Below, in pieces: positions 16,634 to 24,900 of a DNA stretch of 52,531 nucleotides (the stretch's first letter is position 1; every line of letters starts with the position of its first letter). The DNA is from Nitrosopumilus sp. UBA526 (GTDB lineage: Archaea; Thermoproteota; Nitrososphaeria; Nitrososphaerales; Nitrosopumilaceae), in the NCBI GenBank assembly GCA_002506665.1, contig DAXZ01000019.1, positions 1-52,531 on the forward strand, read 5' to 3'. Position numbers and translations under genes: made by a program. The notes under the pieces are model-generated. The model was not told the origin of the DNA, made no database searches, and saw only the letters and a program-made list of their open reading frames with translations.

Positions 16634-16655
16634 GGTACGACCTAAACAATTACGA
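16634..16655 (+). repeat. GGCACGACCTA box, copy 2
   Basis: GGTACGACCTAAACAATTACGA ends repeat unit 2 and lies about 50 bases before the ATG of the 361-residue island gene, a position where it could act as an operator. Confidence 0.5.
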
Positions 16656-16706
16656 CAGAACCAAAAAGGACTGATTTTTAACTTGGTATATCTAAACGGT
16701 TATAAT

Positions 16707-17792
16707 ATGAGATCATCGGATCTTCCCACAGAACTTGTGTTACTAGTAAATCGACATAAACGTGTAAAAATTCAGTGTTTATTAGCTGATGAGATGTTTC
16801 ATAAATTAATAAAAAAAGAAGAACAGCATCCAGATTATAAAACTATTCAAATTAGTTCAAATCAATTTGATAATTTTATTTATACAGAATATAGCGTCAT
16901 AAGCACTAAAACAAATAAAGAGTTGGGAAAATTTCGATCTTTACAAAATAAAGATGAGCTTTACATTATGAGCAGTGGTGATGCAGAGTTTTTTAATAGA
17001 ACTGTTTTACAAATATTACAAAAATTATACCCCAAAGTTCTGTTTGCTTTTATTCATTCTAATGGGATTTATGAAATATTATCTGATTTTGAAACTGCCC
17101 AGAACATACAATTGAAGTATAAGAGTGCAATAAAAAAACAGTTGTTTGGATTTTCACCTAAAACTGAAAGAGAGTGGGAAGTTTACAAAAAAAATAGAGA
17201 TTATCCTACTTTTCGTGAAGCATTTCAAGAAGCAAAAAATAATGATCTTTGGATTGACAATATCAAGATTTTTCATGGATCTAATGCCCAGCGACCTTCT
17301 ATTCAATTTTCGATTTATAGAAAAGGACTAGTTTCTATGGACAAAGGCGTGTTTGATATATTGTTTACAAATGTCATATATCCCATTATGAAACGTAGCA
17401 AAGAAAGAAGAGAGCAATTTAGTCATCGTAGTAGAGAAGAACAACCTGACAAGAAACCCAAACCAATAATTGTAAAATTTAGAAAGAATGTTTTTGAAAA
17501 AAAAGAAACACGTGAAGAATTTTCTAAAATTTTGGAGAAATACACTCATTGTAATTACTCTATAATGCATAGTGGAAACTCTCATGTTTATTTATCGATA
17601 TTGGATAAAAATGACAATTCATCATTTTCGGTCAGAACTTATGGTACAGATTCATTATTACTCATACCTCAGATTAAAACAACATCATTGGCATTAATGC
17701 GATTTTCAGAATTTCTGACATCTTCATTTTACGAAGGAGTAATTCAAGACTTTGAACAGGAAGCAAGACCCATCATCAGTTTGAGAGTGTAG
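16707..17792 (+). CDS. Unrecognised 361-residue protein in an AT-rich island
   Basis: From ATG 16707 the product has 361 residues; an in-frame TTG at 16683 would add eight. It is hydrophilic with no signal peptide or membrane segment. It may contain two similar halves: a segment before FSIYRKGLVSMDKG and a C-terminal LSILDKNDNSSFSVRTYGTD could be related beta-rich folds, separated by a very charged linker (MKRSKERREQFSHRSREEQP, then KKPKPIIVKFRKNVFEKKE). No catalytic motif of a nuclease, helicase, kinase or toxin family is visible. Codon use is extremely A/T-ending compared with neighbours, as in transferred DNA. It follows the broken small-gene repeats and a GGTACGACCTA box, and could be the effector of a small two-gene unit, but this is inference. 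Confidence 0.75.
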   Translation: MRSSDLPTELVLLVNRHKRVKIQCLLADEMFHKLIKKEEQHPDYKTIQISSNQFDNFIYTEYSVISTKTNKELGKFRSLQNKDELYIMSSGDAEFFNRTVLQILQKLYPKVLFAFIHSNGIYEILSDFETAQNIQLKYKSAIKKQLFGFSPKTEREWEVYKKNRDYPTFREAFQEAKNNDLWIDNIKIFHGSNAQRPSIQFSIYRKGLVSMDKGVFDILFTNVIYPIMKRSKERREQFSHRSREEQPDKKPKPIIVKFRKNVFEKKETREEFSKILEKYTHCNYSIMHSGNSHVYLSILDKNDNSSFSVRTYGTDSLLLIPQIKTTSLALMRFSEFLTSSFYEGVIQDFEQEARPIISLRV

Positions 17793-17837
17793 AGACCAAA
17801 TACCTCACGGATTGATTCTTACTATCAGACTGTGCTA

Positions 17838-18011
17838 ATGTCCGTTGGACTAAAGGATATTTTTAATAATACTGAACCTTGTGTTTTTAAAGTAAATGAG
17901 CCAACCATGTATACTGAGACCAATGCGGTTACTCTAGATGTTATTTTTCAATGCGATAATGATAAAGTAGGTATTGTTTATCAGATCTTCAATCTTGTCT
18001 TTTTGTTCTAA
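17838..18011 (+). CDS. 57-residue ORF, perhaps a fragment
   Basis: ATG 17838 opens 57 codons (MSVGLKDIFNNTEPCVFKV, then MYTETNAVTLDVIFQCDNDK and VGIVYQIFN) to TAA 18009-18011. The composition is protein-like for about 50 residues and then turns into a hydrophobic AT-rich tail, which suggests truncation or a frameshift near 17990. It lies 45 bases after the island gene on the same strand. No family recognised. Confidence 0.4.
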   Translation: MSVGLKDIFNNTEPCVFKVNEPTMYTETNAVTLDVIFQCDNDKVGIVYQIFNLVFLF

Positions 18012-18281
18012 AATTATTTTTAACAAAATTGACTCTTCCATGATCTTGGCGAAATGGTACTGGGATCTAAATCTTTTGGTTTAGGGACGAAGAGCTAGGG
18101 CACGACCTACACAAGTACTATTTCTTTACTTAGAGTTGGAGATCATAAATCCACTTGTGGTTCCGATTAATCTTATTCCTTAACCATATATCTCCTCTCT
18201 ACAAAAGTGAATCCCAAGGCATCATGTATTATACCTGTAGCCCCTGTCGGTTCATGTCATACAAAATTATCCCGTGTATCC
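18012..18281. other. Gene-free stretch with the third GGCACGACCTA box
   Basis: No coding frame supported on either strand. GGCACGACCTACACAAGTACTA at 18099-18120 matches the boxes at 16248 and 16634 over about 20 bases and coincides with the return to ordinary base composition, so it may mark the right edge of the island. Confidence 0.4.
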
Positions 18282-18827
18282 CTACCCCAAGATGCACGAA
18301 TTTGTCTTAGAATCAAATACAGTCCCAGGCCCACACCTTGAATCATTCTCACCTGCAGGAGGTATCACAATATCTGAATCCTCTGGTTTGTCATCAAAAT
18401 ATTCCTGAGTATAACTTGTACCGATAACTATCAACACTAGGATAGGGATTGCAATAATGATGGACTTTATCAGAACAGACCGTGAGGAGCTAGTTGTTCT
18501 AGGTTTTGATTTAGACGCAGGCTTGGGATTTGAATCAACTTCAAACAATGATGTTCCACAGATCATGCAAAAATTAGCGCCTATCGGTGCCTTTCTCCCG
18601 CATTTCCAGCAATGTATGGTTTGTGTGTCTCCGGCTTCCTCCTCGGGGGTAATGCTATCGCCGGCAGTATGTCTGAGAATATATTTCTCTCTCAAACGTT
18701 TAAGGTAATTCTCATCAGTAACCCAGATTGAATTATTTTGTAGATATGCCTGTTTGATGTGCTCTAATCTGTATGGATCTCCAACACCGAGTTTCAGCAA
18801 GGCATTGACCTCATCTATCACATCCAT
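18282..18827 (-). CDS. Zinc-ribbon membrane protein
   Basis: The 181-residue protein has an N-terminal helical part (MDVIDEVNALLKLGVGDPYR, then HIKQAYLQNNSIWVTDENYL), a zinc ribbon (CWKCGRKAPIGANFCMICG, about residues 73-91), a Ser/Lys linker, one transmembrane segment (SVLIKSIIIAIPILVLIVIG) and an external tail with a Cys pair (RCGPGTVFDSKTNSCILG). The plan, cytosolic zinc ribbon linked to a membrane helix and a short Cys-paired ectodomain, is common among uncharacterised archaeal proteins. Role unknown. Confidence 0.75.
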   Translation of the reverse strand: MDVIDEVNALLKLGVGDPYRLEHIKQAYLQNNSIWVTDENYLKRLREKYILRHTAGDSITPEEEAGDTQTIHCWKCGRKAPIGANFCMICGTSLFEVDSNPKPASKSKPRTTSSSRSVLIKSIIIAIPILVLIVIGTSYTQEYFDDKPEDSDIVIPPAGENDSRCGPGTVFDSKTNSCILG

Positions 18828-18974
18828 ACACTCACCCTAGCTCACATGTCATTAAATACTAGCTTGAGGAAACTGCAAACTAGGCAGAAATTACGAGTAA
18901 AAATATCCAAACCAGCCCCCCACTGCCGTGTGGTTCCAAACAGGACGAATGCTTTAATTTGGTTCTAAAGGTTC

Positions 18975-20105
18975 TTGATTCTAGTGAATTTTACAAACTT
19001 TGATCTTGATCAGTTGTTTTCTATGGGCGATGATTCAAACCCGCTAATTATGCTCATATGGATTCTTCCGATAATTCTCTTTGTATTTTATGGCCAGCAA
19101 ATCCAGCTGCTTGTAACTTCGAGAGAGATAAAAAAAGGGATTAAAAAATTAGACGGTTTTAGAACAAAGTCCAGAACCGAGTTGATCAATTACATAAAGG
19201 ACAACCTGAAAACAAGCGACGATCCTCTGAAAAAAATTGATAAATTCTTAGACTATTTTACAATCATGCCTGTTGATATGGATCCCAACGGAATTGTTGA
19301 CAAAGTACGACACACGGTACGGTCTAGGGAGGATTATACCAGGGAACACATAAAATCATTATCTCCTCAAATAAGTGAGACTGAGCTAGACCGTGTCCAG
19401 ACCCTGCTTGAGATTGCCTCATCATTGCAACTTATTTACAAAATTACCAATCACATGTTTTTGACTGCAAAAAAACAAAACAACTATCCGTTAATCCTGC
19501 CACTACAAATGATTCTTCCCTTTATTATGGAGCAGGCAGAAGCAATGAGTGAGGCAGTTCCTGTATTCAAGGCAGGCCAGCCCGTCGGTGATGGCATTGG
19601 CCCGATGGTTGTAGGAAAGATGATGCTAGAACTATCAAAGGAGACAGTCACATTTCAAACATCTCTTGCAAAAACCAGTTTTGAGAACAGAAATCTATTT
19701 CTTATCAAAGCTCAAGGCCCGGGCTCTACTGTGGGACGACCTGCAGACGCCTTGATGATGGTTGCATCTGAGAACAAGCTTGATGGAATAATAATGATTG
19801 ATGCTGCACTAAAGATGGAAGGTGAGGACTCTGCATCCATAGCTCAAGGGTTTGGCGCAGCCATTGGCGGCATAGGTACAGAGAGATTCCAAATTGAGGC
19901 AATAGCTACAAGTAAAAACATACCCGTATTCTCTATTGTGATAAAACAATCAGTCATGGAAGCAATTACTCTGATGACCAAAGAGATCGCAGACACCGCC
20001 GATGATGTACGTTTACGCATCCATGAGATGATTCGTGAAAATACAGCCCCAGGGAATTCTGTGGCAATTATTGGAGTTGGAAATACCGCCGGAGTCCTGC
20101 AATGA
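18975..20105 (+). CDS. DUF1512 membrane-associated protein
   Basis: The 376-residue product has one N-terminal transmembrane segment (NPLIMLIWILPIILFVFYGQ) and a soluble domain that I recognise as the archaeal DUF1512 family, with KFLDYFTIMPVDMDPNGIVD, IKAQGPGSTVGRPADALMMV and IIMIDAALKMEGEDSASIAQ as hallmark stretches. The start is TTG 18975, or GTG 18984. Its TGA overlaps the ATG of the next small zinc-binding gene (ATGA), so the two are translated together. Function is not established for the family. Confidence 0.85.
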   Translation: MILVNFTNFDLDQLFSMGDDSNPLIMLIWILPIILFVFYGQQIQLLVTSREIKKGIKKLDGFRTKSRTELINYIKDNLKTSDDPLKKIDKFLDYFTIMPVDMDPNGIVDKVRHTVRSREDYTREHIKSLSPQISETELDRVQTLLEIASSLQLIYKITNHMFLTAKKQNNYPLILPLQMILPFIMEQAEAMSEAVPVFKAGQPVGDGIGPMVVGKMMLELSKETVTFQTSLAKTSFENRNLFLIKAQGPGSTVGRPADALMMVASENKLDGIIMIDAALKMEGEDSASIAQGFGAAIGGIGTERFQIEAIATSKNIPVFSIVIKQSVMEAITLMTKEIADTADDVRLRIHEMIRENTAPGNSVAIIGVGNTAGVLQ

Positions 20106-20281
20106 TATTCTCAAAGAAAAAAGTCATCACTGCCTATACTGTAGAGCAATGCATGAAATGCGGCATGCTTACAAAAAGAGGATTTGTCAAGGGCGATGTA
20201 CTGTTTGCAGATATATCTGACTGCGGCGCTTGCAAAGGCAGAGTCAGGATTGCCAAGATATTTGGCGAGACTCTCACATAG
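20102..20281 (+). CDS. Small protein with two CxxC knuckles
   Basis: A 59-residue product beginning MIFSKKKVITAYTVEQC. It carries CMKCGM (Cys at about 17 and 20) and DCGACKG (Cys at about 44 and 47), which together should bind one zinc, followed by RVRIAKIFGETLT. The ATG overlaps the stop of the DUF1512 gene by the ATGA arrangement, strong support for a real, coupled gene. Its last 8 bases overlap the end of the convergent methionine aminopeptidase gene. No family name; probably a partner of the DUF1512 protein. Confidence 0.85.
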   Translation: MIFSKKKVITAYTVEQCMKCGMLTKRGFVKGDVLFADISDCGACKGRVRIAKIFGETLT

Positions 20282-21170
20282 CACTTGTTGTTACTGTCAC
20301 CCCGTTCTCGTTTGGAATAAACGTGTGTTCTGCCTGTGCAACTCTCTGCTCATTGACCTCGACTAGGACAGGATATGCCTGTATTGCCTTTTTCTTTATC
20401 AGAATATCTAATAATTCCCTTGCCTTTTTTTCCTCCCACTCTTTTGTAATCCATCGCAATGCAAATGGCAACATGTTACAATTCTCCCAAACAAAGTCAA
20501 GCAGTCTGTCTGCTTCTTCATTTTTTGTCTTTTTTCGTGAATTTAGCGCAAAGATGTTTTTTATCTTACCATTTCTTACAAACCCCCCTCCCTGTTCTGT
20601 TGTCACAAACGGCTCACAGGCATAGGCAGAACCCTCTGAAAGCGAAAATCCCCCTATTGACCAAATGTTTGGAATTGATCTTCCCGCATGAATCGTATAC
20701 TTGTCCAATGAATGGCCACTGAGGTTTGCAATGGGCTTGTATCCCCTCTTTTTTATTGTCGTCTCAATCGTCCTTCCAATATCACTTGCCTTGACTCCTG
20801 TTTTTATCATTGACATTGCATTTCCTAGTGCCTCTTCTGCTACTTGAACTAGTCCATCAAACTGGACATCATAACATACAGTTACTGCCGTATCTGCAAT
20901 GTATCCGTCAATCTGTGCGCCAAGATCAATCTTTACCAGGTCTGTATCCTTGATGGTGATGGGATCATTTGGCTCTGCAGTATAGTGCGCTGCAACTTCG
21001 TTAATGCTTGTATTTACTGGGAACGCGCATTTTGCTCCCCTCTTTTTGATCTCTGACTCTACTTTTTCACAAACATCAAACACTGACTTTCCTATCCAGT
21101 CCGTTTTCCTAGCTATCTCTCTGACCTCTGCTGCTATTCTTCCCGCCTTGATGTATTGTTCTGTCTGCAT
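20274..21170 (-). CDS. map: Methionine aminopeptidase, type 2
   Basis: The 298-residue product from ATG 21168-21170 (MQTEQYIKAGRIAAEVREIA) has the pita-bread fold ligands: IKIDLGAQIDGYIADTAVTV with the two metal Asp residues, NLSGHSLDKYTIHAG with the metal His, ACEPFVTTEQG with a metal Glu, and EHTFIPNE with the final Glu. The insertion between the His and Glu motifs is that of the archaeal/eukaryotic type 2 enzyme. The frame extends upstream to 21320, but this would run through the tRNA-Pro gene, so I chose the internal ATG. It removes initiator Met from new proteins. Confidence 0.95.
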   Translation of the reverse strand: MQTEQYIKAGRIAAEVREIARKTDWIGKSVFDVCEKVESEIKKRGAKCAFPVNTSINEVAAHYTAEPNDPITIKDTDLVKIDLGAQIDGYIADTAVTVCYDVQFDGLVQVAEEALGNAMSMIKTGVKASDIGRTIETTIKKRGYKPIANLSGHSLDKYTIHAGRSIPNIWSIGGFSLSEGSAYACEPFVTTEQGGGFVRNGKIKNIFALNSRKKTKNEEADRLLDFVWENCNMLPFALRWITKEWEEKKARELLDILIKKKAIQAYPVLVEVNEQRVAQAEHTFIPNENGVTVTTSAM

Positions 21171-21242
21171 AACTCTGATCTTCTGATTGCCTTTAAAATG
21201 ATTATCTGTCAAGCTTAAATGGGGCAATTCTCTGAATTTGCT

Positions 21243-21316
21243 GGGATCGTGGTCTAGCTTGGTATGATTCTGCGTTTGGGACGCAGAGGTCGCGAATTCG
21301 AATTTCGCCGATCCCA
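21243..21316 (+). tRNA. tRNA-Pro (anticodon TGG)
   Basis: Acceptor stem GGGATCG pairs with CGATCCC. The anticodon stem CTGCG/CGCAG holds the loop TTTGGGA (anticodon TGG, reading CCA), and the T loop is TTCGAAT. Discriminator A at 21316 is followed in the DNA by CCA (21317-21319). It is divergent from the methionine aminopeptidase gene. No intron seen. Confidence 0.95.
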
Positions 21317-21327
21317 CCACATTACTA

Positions 21328-21492
21328 TCAAATTAAATCATACACTCTTTGATCATTACATATCCTCATAGATTCTTCATGTTCATCCATGACAAGTTCA
21401 AAATCTAACTGTTGTCTTGTTTCATCATATTCAACCTTAATGTCATGATACATAGCTTGGCAGACATTCCTATAATTACACCAGACGGACAT
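21328..21492 (-). CDS. 54-residue small protein beside tRNA-Pro
   Basis: An ATG at 21490-21492 on the minus strand opens 54 codons to TGA 21328-21330. The peptide is clearly protein-like: WCNYRNVCQAMYHDIKVEYD, then ETRQQLDFELVMDEHEESMR and a final ICNDQRVYDLI. It has Cys at 5, 11 and 45, an acidic amphipathic middle, and codon use like neighbouring genes. A TATA-like GATATTTTT lies about 30 bases upstream. The gene runs towards the tRNA and ends 12 bases from it. No family recognised. Confidence 0.65.
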   Translation of the reverse strand: MSVWCNYRNVCQAMYHDIKVEYDETRQQLDFELVMDEHEESMRICNDQRVYDLI

Positions 21493-21585
21493 TCAAAGTC
21501 GTATATGGCGGACTGGAAAAATATCCCAAAGAAATGACTAGATGAAATAAACCCCTTTTTCCACCCCGAGCTTCGGCATGTTTTT

Positions 21586-21858
21586 ATGAACAATCTGCCA
21601 AGTCTAGTCTTGTTGAAATTTGAGCGCCGTGACATAATCCTGATAGCAGGACTCGTGTTTTTCATGATTGGTCTGACTCCATTTACAGGCCTTGCCATTG
21701 CGGCAGTTGTTGTGGCAATGATGTATTTTGGAATCAAGGTATATGTGGATAAGAGAAGGCAGTCTATACTAGAGGATGTCGGGGATGGAATCTGTATGGA
21801 GTGCGGCTCTAAGACTATTGATAAAAAATGCCCAAACTGTGGCTATTCTAAGGGATAA
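21586..21858 (+). CDS. Small membrane protein with C-terminal zinc ribbon
   Basis: The 90-residue product has two hydrophobic segments (IILIAGLVFFMIGLTPF and TGLAIAAVVVAMMYFGIKVY), a basic cytosolic linker and a C-terminal four-Cys ribbon (CMECGSKTIDKKCPNCGYSK). The layout suggests a membrane-tethered zinc-binding domain facing the cytoplasm. Family unknown. Transcribed alone. Confidence 0.75.
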   Translation: MNNLPSLVLLKFERRDIILIAGLVFFMIGLTPFTGLAIAAVVVAMMYFGIKVYVDKRRQSILEDVGDGICMECGSKTIDKKCPNCGYSKG

Positions 21859-21882
21859 TTCCTACGTATGGCTTAATACTGA

Positions 21883-21960
21883 ATGGTTGATCTGACTTTT
21901 GATGGCATTCAGATGTCTGACTTTAACAACAAGCTCAACTTTTCCTCAATCCCATTCTAA
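21883..21960 (+). CDS. Possible 25-residue micro-protein
   Basis: ATG 21883 to TAA 21958-21960 encodes MVDLTFDGIQMSDFNNKLNF plus five residues. A weak TATA-like GGATAATT is centred about 27 bases upstream. The peptide composition is natural, but at 25 codons it could be chance or the end of a lost gene. It lies between two plus-strand genes. Confidence 0.3.
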   Translation: MVDLTFDGIQMSDFNNKLNFSSIPF

Positions 21961-21990
21961 AATTAGTATTATAGGCAGTCAAACTAGGAA

Positions 21991-24900
21991 TTGATGATGA
22001 ATCATAGTATACTGGTATTTTCCTTGCTTCTTTTTGCAGTGCTAACTCCGGTATATGCCCAAACTGCTGAACACATAGTAATCAACGAGGTTGAGATTAA
22101 TCCTCCAGGTGATGACTCTGATAACTCTGTCTCAGAATGGATCGAGTTTTACAACCCAACTGATTCAGACGTTGACATGAGCCACTGGGTGATGGCATCT
22201 GGCATTCTTGGAAAAACAATACCGGTACCTCTAGGTACTGTCATTGGGCCTGGCAAATTCCTGACATATTCCTCACCTGATATTTGGTTTATTGATATAG
22301 GCGACTCAGTTGAACTTCGAGATGAAAACAATACAACCATTGACAAGACTCATACACTCTCTGACATGCAAGATGATCTTTTTTCTTGGCAGAGAATCTA
22401 TGATGGCTATGACTCGGACGGTTCTGATGATTGGAAGTTTGCAACTGCTACTGCAGGTTCTTCTAATGGCAAGTTAATTGATACAGTAGAATCTCAAGAC
22501 ATTACAATTTCTGCATCAACTGACAAACCAACCTATGTGTTTGGAGAGACTGCCATCATCACTGGAAGTGTCTCTGAGCAAAAATATATCTACAAGCCTC
22601 TCTACCAACCAGAACAAATTTTGATAACTATTACAGGCCCCGACTTTGAGAAAATAATTAAAATGTATCCTGATAATGACTTGAACTATGACACAAAACT
22701 TCGTCTCCACAAGGTTCTTGGAATTGGCGAAGGAATATTTGATGTATCTGTAAGATATGCAGGCGCTACTACAAACACAAGTTTTTCAGTGGGATTGGAG
22801 ACTATCTCCGAGGAGATAAAACAAGATGCAAAGTTTGGTATTGCCATTGATAAGATGCAATACATTCCAGGCCAGACCGTCCTAATCACAGGATCTACCA
22901 CAGAGATAATCCCCCTTAGTGGAATAACATTTGATGTCACTGACCCCGGTGGCAATACAGACTCTGCTGGAACCGCGTTTCCAATAGATGGCAAATTCTC
23001 CATTAGCGTCTTTCTATCTAACATAGACCCTGTACTTGGCACCTATGCCATAACTGCAAGGTATTCTGACCTGTCTGCATCTGCATCATTTGAGCTAGTC
23101 CAAGATCTCAAAGAAGATACTCCAATATCACTACAAGCCGACAAGCAGGCATATGGTCTAGGAGATACAGTTGAGATCTCAGGAAGACTAAACTATGTCT
23201 GGATAAGCACACTGGACTTGGAAATTGTACAGACAAAACACAGCTCGATTGGAGATTCAACGAGTTATACTGGATTTAAGATTAGTCATAGTGTTAGCAT
23301 CTTGGGCGACGGTTCATTTAGCTATTCATTTACAATTCCTGAGAATCCTGACAGGCTAGGTGATTACAAAATTACTGTATCAAAAGATATTGGTTATGCA
23401 ACAGTTATAATTCATGCCGTAGATGACCCTCAAGACTTTGTTGCATCTACTGACCCCATAACTGTCATGACGGACAAGGATGTCTACAAGTTTGGACAGA
23501 CCGTGACAGTTGGTGGCTTTGTCATAGACCCCTACTCAAACTCTAGTTATGGGATCTCCTCACCAGTCAAAGTTACTATCTATGGCAAAGACGGTACTCC
23601 ATTTGAGGCCATAGGCCTAACTGACAAACTGCCATCGATGGTAGACGGCATAAGCATAATCCGTGACCTAGACGTCAACTATGATCTTAACGCGGTTCTT
23701 GAAACTTCGGGAAGATATTCAGTTGACTTTGTTGTGACCCCAAACATCTTTGAGACAGGAGAATATGTTGTAAAGGCCAAGCACCTGTCTGACATGGCCA
23801 CTACCAAATTCTCTATTATTGACTCGGCTATTTCAAAAGACGGCCCAATGATCTCAATTGACAAGGAGGTCTATGGACTAGGCCAGACAGTACACCTTAC
23901 TGGCACACTTCCTCCAATTGTTTATACTTCGGCCCACATCTCTGTTATCAGGCCAGATGGCACTAGAACAGACTCGGGTACTGTCATAGATAGTCAGAGG
24001 TTCTCATGGGACTGGGAGGTGCCCGTATATGAGAAGCCCCAGAAACTAAAAGACAGTGACGGGGACTCGAACTATGGAATCTATAAAATTAATGTACGTG
24101 TTGCATCAGAGAGCCTAGATATTTTGTTCAAGGTATCACCAGATCCTGAAAATGACACCTTGTCGGCAATTCCACTGTTTGTCTCAACTGAAAAATCATT
24201 ATACAAGGTAGGAGAACAACTGATAGTAACTGGCAATGTAATTCCACGTGAACAAGGTGATGAGGGACTAGTCATTGCAGACAGGATTCGTCTACAGGTG
24301 CTTGATGGCGAGCCCCCCCACAGACTGGTTCATAACTCTATGGAATCATATGCCCTTCCAGACCATGGCGGTGAGTTCTCAAGCAGCTTTAAACTGCCTG
24401 CTACAGTATTTAGTGAGGGTAACTATATTGTTCGTGCATACTATCTAAACGACAGAGTAGACTCTCAGTTTAGCGTTGCCAGTGACTTTGCAGTAGGCGG
24501 TGATGCAAATCTAACACTGCTACTGTACACTGACAAGTCTGAATACTATCCCGGTGATACTGTGGTGGTATCAGGCCAGCCAAGCAAGCTAGTATATCTT
24601 GACGGATTCAAGGTAAGCGTACTACAGCAGACAATCAATGAAATTAACTGCGGCTCATTTTACTGTGGCAAAGACACAGGACCTGAAACAATAATCACCC
24701 CAAGTCCGTCGGGTTCGTTTACACACCAATATGTGATACCTGACATTCCAGAAGCTGTTGGTTCATACCAGGTTACAGTAGATGCAGGTTTTGAGATTGA
24801 CACCATTGCCTTTGATGTGATTGAGAGGAAACAAATTCCAAAACCCGGTACTGTTATTGAGCGAGAAAACAGGATTGCTGAGACGATAATATCTATAGTT

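Larger units (their letters stand above)
15807..16655 (+). repeat. Tandem repeat of about 390 bases, two copies with partial flanking copies
   Basis: Unit 1 (15875-16270) and unit 2 (16271-about 16655) are imperfect direct copies. Both start TTAACAATTTCATAGG, share GCTAATTTTATAAAAGAGG, contain a version of the same small gene, and end with TTTTGTGGCATTTTGATATA and the box TTGAACAAAATAGG-ACGACCTAAACAA. A partial copy of the terminal box (TTGAACAAAATA) lies at 15807-15818, before unit 1. The units differ by small indels (offset 396 at the left edge, 386 at the right), so the duplication is not recent. Confidence 0.8.

Noticed and set aside
21171..21320. Fifty-codon N-terminal extension of the methionine aminopeptidase frame
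   Set aside because: It runs through the tRNA-Pro gene on the other strand and does not resemble the family; the ATG at 21168-21170 begins the conserved domain.
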